From Moniliella sp. 'wahieum' (taxonomy: Eukaryota; Basidiomycota; Moniliellomycetes; Moniliellales; Moniliellaceae), in NCBI GenBank assembly GCA_003971905.1, contig RSEE01000069.1:186001-250000 (forward strand): a stretch of 64,000 nucleotides of DNA, in the 5' to 3' direction. The notes under the pieces are model-generated. The model was not told the origin of the DNA. It did not search any database and saw only the letters and a list, made by a program, of their open reading frames with translations. The number at the start of each line of letters is the position of its first letter. The stretch's first letter is position 1. Made by a program: the position numbers and the translations under genes. Below, piece after piece: positions 12,639-24,577 of the stretch.

Positions 12639-13167
12639 CTCCAAAAATATATAGCACACAGTCCCTAGTCCCGCAAAATATAAGAACGGAGACAGTAGGA
12701 AGGGGCGGGGCTATCTCTTATCGTATGCACATATAGTCTCTTCAATGGGTACTATCCACCCCCCTCTGTTTCTTTCTTTGGTACCTGCACTCCTCCCCCA
12801 CCCTCCCTCAGGCCTCTGTTGCACGGCTGTTGTGAGTGGCACTGCCTTTGTTAGGCTTAGCCTGCGCCGCGCGTCTCCTAGCCGTGGTGCCTCCACCTTG
12901 TTCCAGCTGTAAGCAGCTCGTGTAGTAGACACCGCTGGTGCATTCCTCTGTTCTTCCCTACCACCGCCACCTCTTCGCTCAACTCGTTACCTCGTTCTCG
13001 CTCATCTGCCTCTGGTAGCTCCGACCGTGCCGTCCGCCTGCGCAGTGCATCGCTACACCTCACTTCCGCCGTCGATGACTATATGGCCCAGAATTAGTTC
13101 ACGGAAAATGGGGGGAATGAGCAAAAACAGATGGCACATTCCAGCAAAAGCTAGCAGCGAAGTGAAT

Positions 13168-15137
13168 CTAGGTAAACTCTTCGTTTGCCACCTCCTCGGC
13201 CTCGGCAAGTTGAAGACGGTATTGCTCCAACTCATTTTGAAGGAGATGGTACTTGTACTCCCTAGATTGCTGATACGCTCGCAGCGCCACGTTCTCCTCC
13301 TGCAACGCAGCCAAAAGCGCTGCATCGGTCGCCGCCTTGTCAAATAGGATTGCCGATCCATTCGCGATTGGATTGTCGGCCTCGAGGGATCTGCGGTGAT
13401 CAAACCGGCATCTTGCATTGCCTTGAGTGACATGACTCTTCCTTCCACTCCTCCCCATGGGGCGAGGGAGGGTCCAAGTGCGGCTCGAGCAGTGTGTCTC
13501 CCAGATCATCACTTGGCTCCGGCCCGAGGTCTACTTGCTCCGAACTTCCACTTCCACCCGTCCTGCCTTCAGAGCATGTAGACAAGACGAAGCTGTGCCG
13601 ACGCTGCCTTCTCCTGGCCAGGAGTCGTTGCATCTGGGCTAGGTAACGGCGTCTCGACCATTTTCTTCTTGCACCGATCTGTCCAGGTTTGCTTGTCCTT
13701 CTGGTGAGCGGCCACAGTGGACTGCTTGTAACGTTTCCAACTGCTCTTCCCGATTCGTCACCCGCTCTACCAACAGCGCCAACTGTTCCCGGAGGTACTT
13801 GTTTTCCTCTTCCAACTCGCCCAGCACGTCCGTGTCTCTTCCACTGAGATCGCAACGTGTCTGGCTCTCGGACAACTGCACAACGGGTCAGTCTTACGAT
13901 TCTCCACATCCTCATCGTGACAGCTCCCAAGATATGTATTTGGAAGGGAAAAACGTACTTTTTTCTCGCACGTTTCTTCCAACTGCACCGCCAGCGCGCG
14001 CAACGTCTCCCGCCTCGACTCTGACAGGAGCAGGTGCCGTGCCTCGGCAAACCGAAATACATCGGTTGCCACTTGCTCCTCATCCACGTCCCGCCGGGGA
14101 GACGGACCGGCTCCACTTCTTCCTGTGCCGGACGGCGCACCGCTGCAATCCCCGCTGCCAGGCTACGTCCGAGCCCTGAAGTCAGCGTCGACGCGCTGGC
14201 AGAAACGTGGGCAGGTTGACTCCTGGCCAGAGGGGTCGGCGCTGACCCAAGAGGATACAACGGGAATCGGGGGGGAGCAGAAGCAGTGAGAGGGGGGTAG
14301 AAGCAGAAACAGGAGCGGGCGGGGAAGTAGGGGTATCGGAGGAGCAGTGGGACTTCCCGCCAGCTCACCGGCCGACCCGCGTCCAGATCCAGGACCCTGA
14401 TCGGGGGCGGGGACGAAGGCGAAGAGCGCGGAAGGGGGTCGGGATCCGTGTCGCGATCGGCAGGCTGTTCGTCCCCCTGTTCAACTGTAGCCGCGACTGT
14501 GGCTACAGGGGACGACGACGCAATGGCCGCTCCCGCCTGGGGCGAGACAGGCTCGTCCGCCTCGGTGGATCCGGCCAGATCGACGACAGGCAGCTTGCTC
14601 TCCTCCGGAAAGAGGCTTCTCTCATTACCCACCGAGGTGCGGACCGTGTGTCTCGAGGCGCTTGTTGCTCACGGCGGGGTGAGCGCGCTGGGGTGGGGGC
14701 TGGTGAGTTCTGCACCGACAAGGACGTGGGAGCCAGCCATGGGTCACGGGATTGTGGGGCTGCACCGGCCGCGTCCTCAGTGGCTTGGTCTATGGGCAAG
14801 GGCTCGTCGGAGGGCGGGGGCGAGTGCAGGGGGGAGGGCGGGGCATCTTGGAAGGAGTCGAACTCAGCCGAGTGGGAGGAGGCGAAGGAAGGGGATGCAG
14901 GTCGCTCGGGGATTTGCTGCGGTCGCGTCGGTGCTGGAGGGCCTCAGGCCCCTCAGGGGTTTGGGACATGTGGTGGATGTGGGGCAGAGGGACGAGGGTG
15001 ACCCCATGAGCATGGCTGGAAGAATTGAAAGTGGTAGGGGAGATGGAAATGCCGTCTTGGTCGGTCTGATGCATCGAGGTGTTTTCTGAAAACTCCGTAT
15101 GCGGGGTGGACAATAGATCACCGATCACACACGACAT
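13168..15137 (-). CDS. Coiled-coil protein of unknown function
   Basis: I do not recognise this protein. It starts at the ATG at 15137 (MSCVIGDLLSTPHTEF). The N-terminal half is low-complexity Pro/Ser-rich. The C-terminal half has strong coiled-coil character: EEQVATDVFRFAEARHLLLS, RETLRALAVQLEET, then ELEEENKYLREQLALLVERV and DAALLAALQEENVALRAYQQ, finishing LAEAEEVANEEFT before the stop at 13168. One GT/AG intron fits at 13876-13958 (donor GTACGT), joining the first coiled coil to LSESQTRCDLSGRD. The Pro/Ser-rich part and the region between about 13640 and 13500 switch frame several times, so the full sequence is uncertain. The layout suggests a scaffold or cytoskeleton-linked protein, but that is only inferred from composition. 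Confidence 0.6.
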
Positions 15138-16625
15138 GTTGCCAGCTTTTCTCCCAAGCAGACACTCCCTGATCGGCAAGCCAACTCACAGGGAAGTGCC
15201 TCCCTCAGGCCTCGCTCCCCCAAGCAGCACAGCAGTGGGCTCAAAAGCGCAAGTAACCAGGAGGACACTCAGCTGGACCAAAGACATATAGTAATGACGA
15301 GAGAAAATGATGAGACCTCTGGAGTCATCGTGATGGTCGTCGAGGGTGATGCAATGGCGCACCCTTGTGGTGGCGGTGGTCTAAGCCAACCAGCAACGCC
15401 CACAGGAACATCACGCAGCGAGTTGCCACCAGGGGCTAAGCTGCGGAACAGGAAAACAGTAGGGAGATATAAAACAACGGAACTCCTAGGCCTGAGGAGG
15501 AACTGAAGGGACGTTGGCCAAAGCACGAGCCACCCGGTGGCTCAGCAGAGAATGAGATTCCACGCCAGAGGCGCGTACTCTGATAAAACTACTTTGATAG
15601 AAAGTCTCTTTATCCCCCCCTGTATGGAAGCGGCCTTAGCATGCAAACTCCTGTTGTGCTTTGCGTTATTCTTTTTAGCATCGTAGCGTCAATATCAGGG
15701 GCCTTAGGCCTTAGCATGCACTGCCTGCCAGCCACAGCGCAGGGTTTGGCGGGGATAGCGATCGCTTGCTAAGGGCTGCCGATGATCGAGATGAACTCCA
15801 CGTGTGGGGGTTGCGAGGTAACCCTTGAGAGAGGTATGTATAACGAGCTATGGACAGATGTTGCTTGTCGCAGTTTGTCTCCCTTTCCTCTCCCGCCTTT
15901 TGCATTCAATTGCCCCCGAGGCCGGACCGAGGGGCCTGAGGAGAGGCTGGCATCTCCTTGACTTCGTGCTCTCTCGTCTGATCAGTCGCTCTGTCCAAGT
16001 CGCGGCCTTCCATTTGTTCCTACTGTTGTTGTGTGGGGAGATGTGCGATTGCATCATAGTATAGCAGTAGCCAAGCCACTCGCATACGCGCGCGCCATTT
16101 GCAGCCCCTTTCTCGACTTTGGCATGTCCTGTCCAGGCCTCCTTCTCTTCCCTCTCTTTCGCGGATATAATTGAATCAATACCAGCTGCTTGGGTGACTC
16201 GCCAAAGACGAGGCGTTTCTACTATACGGCTCTGTCCGTCGGCGTCGTGTCTTCCCCGTCGTCGCCTTGGTTCGCGGCGTCTCTCTCATGCATGATGCAT
16301 GATGCAGATGCAGGGCATATGGCATCATGGATCCATCACCGGGTGACAGTGATCTTGCCGTTCCGCTCAGAGGCGGAAGTTTGGTCCTACGTACCACTTT
16401 TTTTTTTTTGGCGTAGCCATGCTAAAGTGGGTGGTTCTGTACTTGGCCCCCCGAGCGCGGAGTCCATCCAAGTGGGGTTTGTTTTGCCTGGCTTGGCAGT
16501 TCGGCCTCGGCCGCTAAATCTGGAACGCCGATGGGCAGATCTGATTTTCTGCATCCATCAAACCGCTTGCCCCTTTCTTAATACCCCCCCCTCCTCCCCT
16601 CTTTCTTTCGCAGACCAGCACCACC
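15138..16625. other. Divergent intergenic region
   Basis: This lies between the divergent starts of the coiled-coil gene and the deoxyhypusine hydroxylase gene. TGA-TGCA heptads occur at 16293-16306. A T9 run lies near 16399 and a C/T-rich leader precedes the ATG at 16626. I see no gene or structured RNA. Confidence 0.55.
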
Positions 16626-17859
16626 ATGTCTAGCGAATCGACATACACCGGCAGCGCTGCACACCTCGACAAGCTCTCGAGCGCTCTGCTTTCTTCGAGC
16701 GAGCCACTCGATGCTCGCTTCCGTGCTCTCTTTACGCTCAAAGGCCTGGCAGCCAAGCGTGACGATTTGGTCAAGCCCGTAATTGACATTATCAGCAAAG
16801 GCTTTTCGGACGACAGTGCACTTCTCAAGCACGAACTCGCTTACGTCCTTGGCCAGCTAGCGACGAGCGCGCTGTGCCCATCCTGGAGGACTTGGTGGAG
16901 CGGATGGAAGCGCAGCCCCCCATTGTGCGTCACGAGGCCGCAGAGGGTCTGGGTGCCATTTCCTCCGCCTCCAACGCCTTGCCTCTCCTCCGCCGCCACG
17001 CGAAGACCCCAAGGAGGACATTCACGTTCGCCAAACATGCGAGCTTGCGATCGCCAAGATTGAGTGGGACCATACCGAGGAGGGTGCGCGCCTGGTTAAG
17101 GAGAAGGCAGAGAAGACCAAGCTGGCCGCTCGCGGACAAGGGGAGGAACACGAGGCATTTGCGCCCATCGACCCAGCCCCTGCTTTTGTGAAGGAGGGCA
17201 GCTCGTCCATGCGGCCCCTCGCCCCGGAGGCATACGACGTACCGGCCCTCCGGGCGACGTTGACGACGAGCAGACTTGTTCGCTCGGTACCGTGCCATGT
17301 TTTCGCTTCGCAACGCGGTACATTCGTGTCTGCGTGCGAGCGAAGCATTGGCAGGGCGAGACGCTGCGCAGGCGGAGGCGCTGGAGAAAAAGGCGGACGA
17401 CGCCGTCTTGGCCCTTGCCGCCGGATTGGCTCGGCCAGCGCCAGGCAAGGAAAGGCCTGGTGGGGCACTGTTCCGCCACGAGATCTGCTTCGTCTTTGGC
17501 GAGCTGTGCCACAAAGCCTCGATCCCGGCCATGGTGGACGTGTTGAACGACGGGGAGGAGAACGAGATGGTACGGCATGAGGCGGCCGAAGCGCTCGGGG
17601 GATTGCCGAGAAGCTGTGGACGAAAACCCGTCCGAGTTGGATGCCGAGAACAGCGAGGAGGGGTGGGACATGTGCTTGCCACCCTCCGGCGCTGGGCTCA
17701 GGACATGGGTGCCCCCCGTGTGGTGCGTGAAAGCTGTGTGGTGGCGCTGGACGAAATCAAGTGTGAGTGTGGTGGGGATGCGTGTGTGTGGGGCGCGTGC
17801 TGACGTCCTTTTGTGTGGCAGACAACAACGACCCATCGCAGTTTCAGCCGATGGAGTAA
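16626..17859 (+). CDS. LIA1: Deoxyhypusine hydroxylase
   Basis: This di-iron HEAT-repeat enzyme converts deoxyhypusine to hypusine on eIF5A, the second step of hypusine formation in the cytosol. All four His-Glu iron-binding motifs of the family can be read: [41 protein letters not shown] and [12 protein letters not shown], two in each HEAT half, separated by an Ala/Lys/Glu-rich linker. The start is the ATG at 16626 after a CT-rich leader. An intron at 17763-17821 (donor GTGAGT) joins ALDEIK to [12 protein letters not shown] and the TAA at 17857, which matches the family's C-terminus. At least three single-base frame breaks occur, near 16862, 17012 and 17275, always between stretches that align with the family in neighbouring frames. 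I read these as sequence errors. Confidence 0.92.
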
Positions 17860-18340
17860 CCTATCTGGGAAGCTGTATGAGGCTGGTTCTTTTCCAAAAC
17901 GATGCTATGCTCGATCCATCAAAGATAGGCTCTTTGGGCTGAGGGCGAGAACGAGGAGAAGCGAGTGGGGGTGTGGGGAGGGCGGTATATAGCACTCTGT
18001 TCACCGGAGCTTTCGCCAGGCCAACTGTGCAAAACGTTCGCGATGGAGTAAAGCTTGAAGTGAACAGTGAACATTGAACATTGAATCGATTTGCTTTGAA
18101 AGTTGCAGGCTGCGACAGGATCTGGCCCGATACACGCTAAGCGCTAAACCTTCAATTTCATGCACTGATCGATGCAATATATGCCTCCGCTCGCCTTTCA
18201 CGTGGCGTGGGGTAGCAAAGCCACCAGAGCTGCCTCCTGCCCTCGTCGGATCATCCCGTCGCCCTCAGCGCCCCCGCCACCACCCCGGCCGCTCCCTTGC
18301 CTAGCACCCCCACCCCGCCCATGGCGTAGCATCCCTGGCC
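17860..18340. other. Intergenic region with TGA-ACAT heptads
   Basis: No gene is seen between the hydroxylase and the hydrolase. Four TGA triplets in 7-base phase occupy 18061-18084. Confidence 0.6.
18061..18084 (+). repeat. TGA-heptad array, ACAG/ACAT type
   Basis: TGA occurs at 18061, 18068, 18075 and 18082, separated by ACAG, ACAT and ACAT. The four-base spacers here are not perfect palindromes, but TGA stays in phase. Confidence 0.9.
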
Positions 18341-21300
18341 ATGGCGACCCCCTACTCGGCCGGACAGCTAGCCCGGCGTGACTCCCTTCGCCGCCCCCTT
18401 GCCCCTGCCCCCTCCGACCTCACCATCAGCACCAACACCAGCACTAGCACTAGCACCAGCACCAGTCTCAACACCAGCACCAGCCCCAGTCCCAGCGCCG
18501 CCCCCCCCACCCGTCGCCGTCGCCGCCGCTCTCCCCGCGTGCCGCCACCCCTCCTCCTATTGCTGGCGGAGTGGCAGTGACCGACATTTTCATCCTTGCT
18601 CTCTCGGGCATCCTTGCCCTCCTTCGCAGCCTTCCTCTTGCCGAGCTCTTCGACTTTGTCATGGCCGCGGCCTGCAAGCATGTACGTGACCATTTCTGCC
18701 GGCTTGTTCACTGGCGTCTAGTTTCTCGGACACTACCTAGCCTCCCCTTCTGCTCTCCCGTTCAGCTACCGCGGTCCTACGCACCGTATGGTCCCATGTT
18801 CCATCTCATTTCCATCTCATTTGGGCGGGACCGACCAGCCTCTGGGCCCACCAGTCTCGTCTGCGCGCCAAAGGGGATGCTCCCCGCCGTCGAATCTCCT
18901 CCCGTCGTATGACGCCGCACCAGTCCCTACCAGCACTCCCAATCTGGAGTCCGCCGCTCCCACTCTTCCGTCTACATCGGACCCCCCAGCCTTACCCGCA
19001 CCCCTTCCCCATGTCAAGCAGCAGTACTCCGCCCATTTGGCTCGGCGGAAGCAGTCCACCCACTGCCCTTGGCCCTCTTCCGGGCCCACTTGACCGCACC
19101 AATCCCCATGTGCTCCCTTGGATTTATGGAGTCCGTCGGACGACGCTGGATCCGAGTCGGAGCCTGAATCGGAGACGAGCATTCTGACTACTGCGGGCGA
19201 GGCGCATGACCCTCTTCCATCATGTTGTCCTTGTCTTGGCTCGGTTTGCCTGTGAGAATTTCCCGTTTCTTGTTCCTCGCGTCCTGCTATCGGAGGAGAC
19301 AATGACGCCCTTTGTGCGCTGGCGCACCGGCGTGGGGCTGGAGCATTGATCGTGAGTATGGCCCAGATGGGTCCACGGACGGATGTTCGTCGGGGTCAGC
19401 CCCGAACAAATCGTTCCGCGCCTATTGGATCGGAGGGGATAGCCACCTTTCGGAAGTGCGAAGGAGCGACCCGGCAGGGCGCCAAGCCACGACCATCGTT
19501 TGGATCCACGGCGGGGGCTTCGTGCTAGGCAGTGTCGCCTTTTATGCTGAATCGCTCTTACGCATCTTGGCCAAAGTCTGTGCGATAGAGCACGATGCGG
19601 CAGTGAACGAGGGTGCCCCACCTCCCTGGCCTGAAGCACGGTGCATCGCCATCGAGTATAGCCTCGGTCCCAACGCCCGCTTCCCTGACGCTTTGCTTGA
19701 GTGCTGCGGGCCTACGCCCATTTGATTGAGTAGAGCGGATCGACCCTGAATCCATTGTCTTCGCGGGCGACAGCGCAGGAGGCAACTTGGCCCTTGCCAT
19801 GATCCTCGCCCTGAGTGGACAAGGTCAAGACCCGTCTGTATGGGACGAACGGGATTGGTCCGCCCTCCCGCTGCCGGGCAAAGCCGTGCTTCTGTCTCCC
19901 TGGGTGGACCTTCGACCCAACGAAGCTATGGCCTTTCAATCCCTCCGCCAGAATCTGCCCCCGTCCTTCTGCTGGTGAAGCGGAGCCCACCGAGTCAGAA
20001 TCTTCCTCCGACGAGACCGAAACGGCGGTCGGAAGAGCGTGGGTTCGACAGTGACAAGCAAAGTGAGAACCCAGGGACCGACTATTTGGCGCCTGAGGGG
20101 TGCTGCACTTTTCCCAAGTCTATTCAGGTGTTCTGGACACTCCTCGGCGGGTCAGCGGTCCAGCCGGATGGATTGCAGGGCTATTGCGGAAACTCGACAC
20201 GGCACCGACGGTCGAAGCGTTGGATGCATTTCTTCCTGAGGCCAGCCGGGGAATGGCTTCCTTCGGGCGATCAGTGAGTAGTGCGGTGTTGAGCGTGCTT
20301 GATGCGCCTCTGTTTGAGCGCTCTCTTCCACAAGAGGGCAAGAACAGCTCAGCAGTGATCATCCCATCCAAGGCTTACTTTGGCATGACCCCTCTCTTGG
20401 GTCCATCAGAGCGGGCTTCAAAGCCAGTACCCAGTTCAGGCGAGCTGTACGAGGCAAGCCTGGCGTTCGGGTCAGGACGCGGCCAAGAAGCCGATCGAGA
20501 AGCCGATCAGAGCTGGATGCACATGAGCTAGCAGCAGAAGTCCAAGCGGATGAGCCATTAATGTCTCCCGTAGCTGGGGATTGGTCTCAGATTCAACTGG
20601 CCCGCGGGATGGTGGCTGTGTACGGCTCGAACGAATTGCTCGCCCCTGACATTCAACGGTGGTGTGAGGCTTCAGGTGCGCGGTCAATTGTCCAGCATGG
20701 GCCAACGGGCGTACATGCCTGGCCGCTGGTCAACATGTACATTGCTGGTACCCCCTATGAACGCGAACGAGGATTGGACTTGGTAGCTCGTGCCATGGCT
20801 CGGGTCCGACGAAGCTACCGTCGTCTCCCGGAGCAGGACTTTATATCCCCATCCTGGCTCGTCTCCCAGCGTTGAGTTGTCACCAGGATCCATGCCTTCG
20901 GACGCGTGGACCATCGATAGTCCCAACCTTCCCCAGGAGGCGCCGCACATTGCGTATCCGCCCGACTATCCTTTCCCCCTCTTTGGCGACACGCCTAGCG
21001 AGCCCACCCCCTCCGATAGCCCTGCTGGGTCTGATTCGGATGGGGAAGAGGACGGCAACAAGCTGAGTGGTACGCCGCTGGACACGTACCCCCCTTCACG
21101 TCCCCTTGCTTCCTCAAGCGGCACCAGCGCATGGTGGACCAGCGTGCGCTTACTCCTCCTCCCAGTCACAACCCGTCGCACCCCCTTGAACCCATCTCGG
21201 AACATGCCGGCTTCACCCCCCTCCCGTTGTACGAGACCCGCTCCTGCGAGACGTACGTCTCGATGGGTTGTCAGACATCACGGAAGAGACGGAAATTGGG

Positions 21301-21558
21301 AGTGTCAGTTCTCCCCCGAACTGCTCGCCCGCGCAAGCGGGAGTGCATTCGGCCTCCCTAGTTTGGCTGCAGCGGCTACCGCCACCACTCGACTGCGGGT
21401 ACGCCGGACATGGGACCGGCTTTGCATGTGCAAGGCTTGGGCAGGCTGGGGACAAGCTTCGTAGTTACCTCGAGAAGGGACCGACCCCAAACGCTGACGC
21501 GCCGTCTGTCGGAACCTCGCGCCGCGCTGGCTCAAGTTCCGGAGACGTATGGTGGTAG
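18341..21558 (+). CDS. HSL-type alpha/beta hydrolase (lipase/steryl-ester hydrolase-like)
   Basis: This is a serine hydrolase of the hormone-sensitive-lipase group (abhydrolase 3), resembling the membrane-anchored fungal Say1-type and steryl-ester hydrolases. The N-terminus has a Ser/Thr repeat tract (18421-18500) and a likely membrane anchor ([20 protein letters not shown]). The catalytic parts are the oxyanion-hole motif [14 protein letters not shown] near 19500, the nucleophile elbow [16 protein letters not shown] near 19770, and a C-terminal [12 protein letters not shown] carrying the probable catalytic His near 20720, with an acidic residue upstream in [11 protein letters not shown] long Ser/Asp/Glu-rich tail follows. 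One intron fits at 18682-18765. Frame breaks are frequent, notably near 18560, 19720, 19975 and 20530, and the C-terminus (stop at 21556 or 21464) is uncertain. The substrate is inferred from family only. Confidence 0.78.
18421..18500. repeat. ACCAGC/ACTAGC microsatellite
   Basis: A degenerate six-base repeat encodes a Ser/Thr-rich stretch near the N-terminus of the hydrolase. Confidence 0.8.
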
Positions 21559-22640
21559 TGGTGAGCACGGGGTTGCCACCGTGTTGCCACACGCATGCAG
21601 CACGCATGCACTTGTACAAATGGACTTTGGATGTGGCGCACATACTAGTGCGTTCGATTATAACTACGATCATCGGCTCTTTTCTTTGGTTTGGGTGTTG
21701 GCCCTGGGCCCTTTGATGATGTTCGGCTTACCTGTGTCGCATTCGTCTGGCTTCTTCATCAAGTCTGGGAAGTATTCCGATGTCAATATACGTTTATCCC
21801 TACGACAGCGCTTGTAGGGCGCCTACTATAGCCTGGGAATTCACTGTCAGTGTGTAGTTTGGTTTCTAAACATGGATATCCGCAGTGTTGTAGTACCAAT
21901 GTCCTGTTCTCATGCTCGCTTCCCCGAGGTGGCCGGCGGGCCTCGCTCCATCCGCCAGCCGCCGAGATGTGCGCCAGCTTCAATGCTATTACACCCGCCA
22001 TGGCGCCTGGGCGATTCGTGAGAGTATCTTCGAAGCCTGTTGATGATTACCATGATCCTGCGGCGCATCAATCTGGCAATAGCCAACTGGCAGTCGTATA
22101 ACAGCGGACTTGGAGGGGCACCCCGAACCTCGTACATGTTCCGGTATTTGCGTGGTGGGACGCGGGTTTACCATCACAGGCTGTGAGAGGGCACATATAA
22201 CAAGCGTGAATCGCATGCATATACTGTTGCCTCCGTCCTACACCCCGCCTGGCTTTACGTCCATCCTCAACGCAGCCGTCAACTACATCAAGGCCCCTGT
22301 GGTCCTGCCATCAAAAGAGTCTGTCGGTTCGTTACAAAAGGGGTGTGCATTGAATAGCCAAAAACTTGCACTGTTTGCGACTGTGTTGGATCGTCCCCTT
22401 GGGTGCTACTGGCCAATTCTGGGGAAGAGGGGCAGGTCGATCACGTGCCAGAACCCTAACGTGTCGCCATCCCCAGCGGGTGTGTTGCTGCGGCGTAATC
22501 TCAAAATCCCTACTGCAGTAGTGCTGCCACTCGATTATTTTACAGCCAAACCCTATTTCTGTCTCCGCCACCGAGGGCATCTCCGCTGTTGGCGCTGTGC
22601 CCCCCACCCACTCAACCACAAGACCATCAAGGCTCGACTG
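21559..22640. other. Upstream region of the eL6 gene
   Basis: I see no gene in this stretch. The last part probably holds the promoter and 5' untranslated exon of the eL6 gene. The frame of that gene happens to stay open far upstream, but the extra sequence does not resemble eL6. Confidence 0.55.
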
Positions 22641-22715
22641 GTGAGTAAGAGCTCCGCCAAGCACGCCCTGCCACCGCTCCGGACGCTAACGTTGCCCGTT
22701 ATTCCCCTGACACAG
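22641..22715 (+). other. Probable 5' UTR intron of eL6
   Basis: A GTGAGT donor at 22641 and a CACAG acceptor ending at 22715 bound a 75-base intron that stops six bases before the ATG. Introns at or just before the start codon are common in fungal ribosomal protein genes. Confidence 0.65.
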
Positions 22716-22721
22716 ATCAAA

Positions 22722-23318
22722 ATGGCTGCCGTCAACGCTGCTGCTCCCAAGACCAAGCCTTTCGGCAAGGGCACCCGCACGCTGCCGGCCCAGCGGGCAC
22801 ACAAGTACTACCCTGCCGTTGACGCTCCTCAGCCCAAGGTGACGCGCAAGATCAACAAGCCCACCAAGCTGCGCGCTAGCATCACGCCCGGTACCGTGCT
22901 CATTCTCCTTGCCGGTCGCTTTGCCGGCAAGCGCGTCGTCTTCCTGAAGCAGCTCGCTTCGGGCTTGCTCCTCGTCACGGGCCCTTTCAAGGTGAACGGT
23001 GTTCCCCTTCGTCGCGTGAACCAGGCCTACGTGATTGCCACCTCGACGAAGATCGATGTGAGCAGCGTTTCGGTGCCTGAGAATGTGACGGATGCCTACT
23101 TTGCTCAGGAGAAGACCCGTGGCCCCAAGCCCGAGCAGGCCTTCTTCCTCGACCCGGCCAACAAGGCGGCCCACCCGGCTGCCAAGGTCGCCGACCAGAA
23201 GGCGATTGACCAGGCTGTGATTGCGGCCGTCAAGAAGGCTGGCCCCACCCACCTCAAGTACCTGGCCACCACCTTCTCTCTGAGCAACTCGGACAAGCCC
23301 CACGCGATGAAGTTTTAA
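22722..23318 (+). CDS. RPL6: 60S ribosomal protein eL6
   Basis: This is a structural component of the large cytosolic ribosomal subunit. The 198-residue frame is unbroken: a basic, Ala/Lys-rich N-terminus, then the eL6 core LRASITPGTVLILLAGRFAG, KRVVFLKQLASGLLLVTGPF and VNGVPLRRVNQAYVIATSTK, then a linker and a C-terminal tail ending KPHAMKF. The length is normal for fungal eL6. The start at 22722 is chosen because the family begins MA-x-x-Ala/Lys-rich and because the sequence just upstream looks like a spliced 5' UTR. Codons end strongly in C or G, as expected for a highly expressed gene. Unlike most genes here it has no frame breaks. Confidence 0.97.
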   Translation: MAAVNAAAPKTKPFGKGTRTLPAQRAHKYYPAVDAPQPKVTRKINKPTKLRASITPGTVLILLAGRFAGKRVVFLKQLASGLLLVTGPFKVNGVPLRRVNQAYVIATSTKIDVSSVSVPENVTDAYFAQEKTRGPKPEQAFFLDPANKAAHPAAKVADQKAIDQAVIAAVKKAGPTHLKYLATTFSLSNSDKPHAMKF

Positions 23319-24204
23319 GTGGGGATTCCCCTCACCACGGTCTTACAAGTGTCTTTTTCCCCTTCCATGTCCTTAGCGCGCATGGCAGGGGAAGAGAACT
23401 TCGGTCTGTCCGCCGATGGGCTTGTCGCTCCGCTGGTTTCCACAGCGACCAGGGGGGATAGCTTATGGGAAATAGTGTTCCCCCCGTTCGCACCTCATAC
23501 TTAGCCGCTCTCTCCTATGCCTTGCCATGTACCCCCTCCCCGGCGCTACGCGCCCAAAATGCTCATACGCCAGTATGATCGGAACAAGTGTTGATTGTTG
23601 GCTCGGCTCGATAGATACATACGTGCGTCAGCAGTGTGGCCTGGTGAAGATAGATACCTGACCGTTGGATGGCACCCCTTGACGGTACGGATCACAACGC
23701 TTTTATATTGGGGGCCCTGTGCTCCTCAACGGCCGATACGCCTACACTATGGTTCCTTCGACCGGCCTTTCTTTCACCTGCGTAGATGTATAGTTGTAGA
23801 CGGTGCCTCACTTTCAAAGGGGACCAGTATCCCGCTTACTTAACGCAGAATGGCTGATTGGTGCGGGTGGGGGGAGCTTCGTTTTGATGTGGCGACGACT
23901 CCTCGCAAAAGGGGTACTACGGTAGACCAACGCCTCCCCATGGCCAGCATCACAAGCTCGGGAGTTGCTTCCTTCCTTCCGTCCGGACCTATGAACGAAA
24001 CCCTTCCCATCCACACAGTTGATCGCATGCGGGATCGGCTAGGCGCCAGATCCAGGAGGGGATGCATATAAGCATGGGTAGCGCCAATTACCACCCGGGA
24101 ATAACAGCATGCTACAACGTAGCAAGGCCCAGGGGGCAATTGGCAGTTTTTGTGGGTGCGTGCCGAGCCAGTGGGTGTAAGCGAACGAGTTGTACAATTC
24201 ATGT
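23319..24204. other. Convergent intergenic region between eL6 and eL33
   Basis: The two ribosomal protein genes converge on this stretch. It should hold both 3' UTRs and terminators. I see no further gene. Confidence 0.6.
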
Positions 24205-24577
24205 TTAGACTGTCAAGCAAAATATGTTAGCAAGGTTCGGGTAGGGGTGGGGCGAGGTAAACGCACTGTTCGAGGGGTAGAGCATGATGCGCACGCTCTT
24301 GCCAAAGGCAGCAGGGGGAATGTTGGTGGCAAACTTGGCGCGGACCACACCAGAGTTACCGTGGGAACGAGTGACGCGGCCCCAGATGACGCGGACCTTG
24401 GTGCCACGGATCTCCTTGGTGCCCTTGTACACGTAGGCCACGCGCTTGCCAAGGTAGAACTTGGACTCGGCCTGGCTGCTCACACCACTCGATCTGGATG
24501 AGCGAGGTGTGGGGATGGCTGACGTGCTTCGAGCGCTGGTGGCCCTGGATGCGACCCTTGGCGTAAAGGCGCGACAT
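24205..24577 (-). CDS. RPL33: 60S ribosomal protein eL33 (L35a)
   Basis: This is a small component of the 60S subunit. It begins [20 protein letters not shown] at the ATG at 24577, then [12 protein letters not shown]. After one surplus base near 24490 it continues [20 protein letters not shown] and [20 protein letters not shown], matching the family closely. The natural C-terminus YPSNI appears only when a 57-base intron (24210-24266, GTGCGT...CAG) is removed. This leaves a last coding segment of just five bases, TC plus TAA. The gene is divergent from the PIG-B gene, with 414 bases between the two start codons. Length and sequence leave little doubt of identity. Confidence 0.96.

Larger units (their letters stand above)
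9501..13167. other. Gene-poor interval
   Basis: No convincing gene lies in these 3.7 kb. The long readable stretch at 10830-11432 has no codon bias and matches no family I know. The interval carries an ACCGGTT array (11404-11423), several GATCGATC palindromes (12485-12520) and a TGA-CATG heptad array (12621-12638). The last 400 bases before 13168 are CT-rich on the + strand and may be the 3' region of the coiled-coil gene. Confidence 0.55.

Noticed and set aside
22110-22721. N-terminal extension of eL6
   Set aside because: The frame is open by chance. The sequence does not resemble eL6, and a good 5' UTR intron ends just before the normal start.
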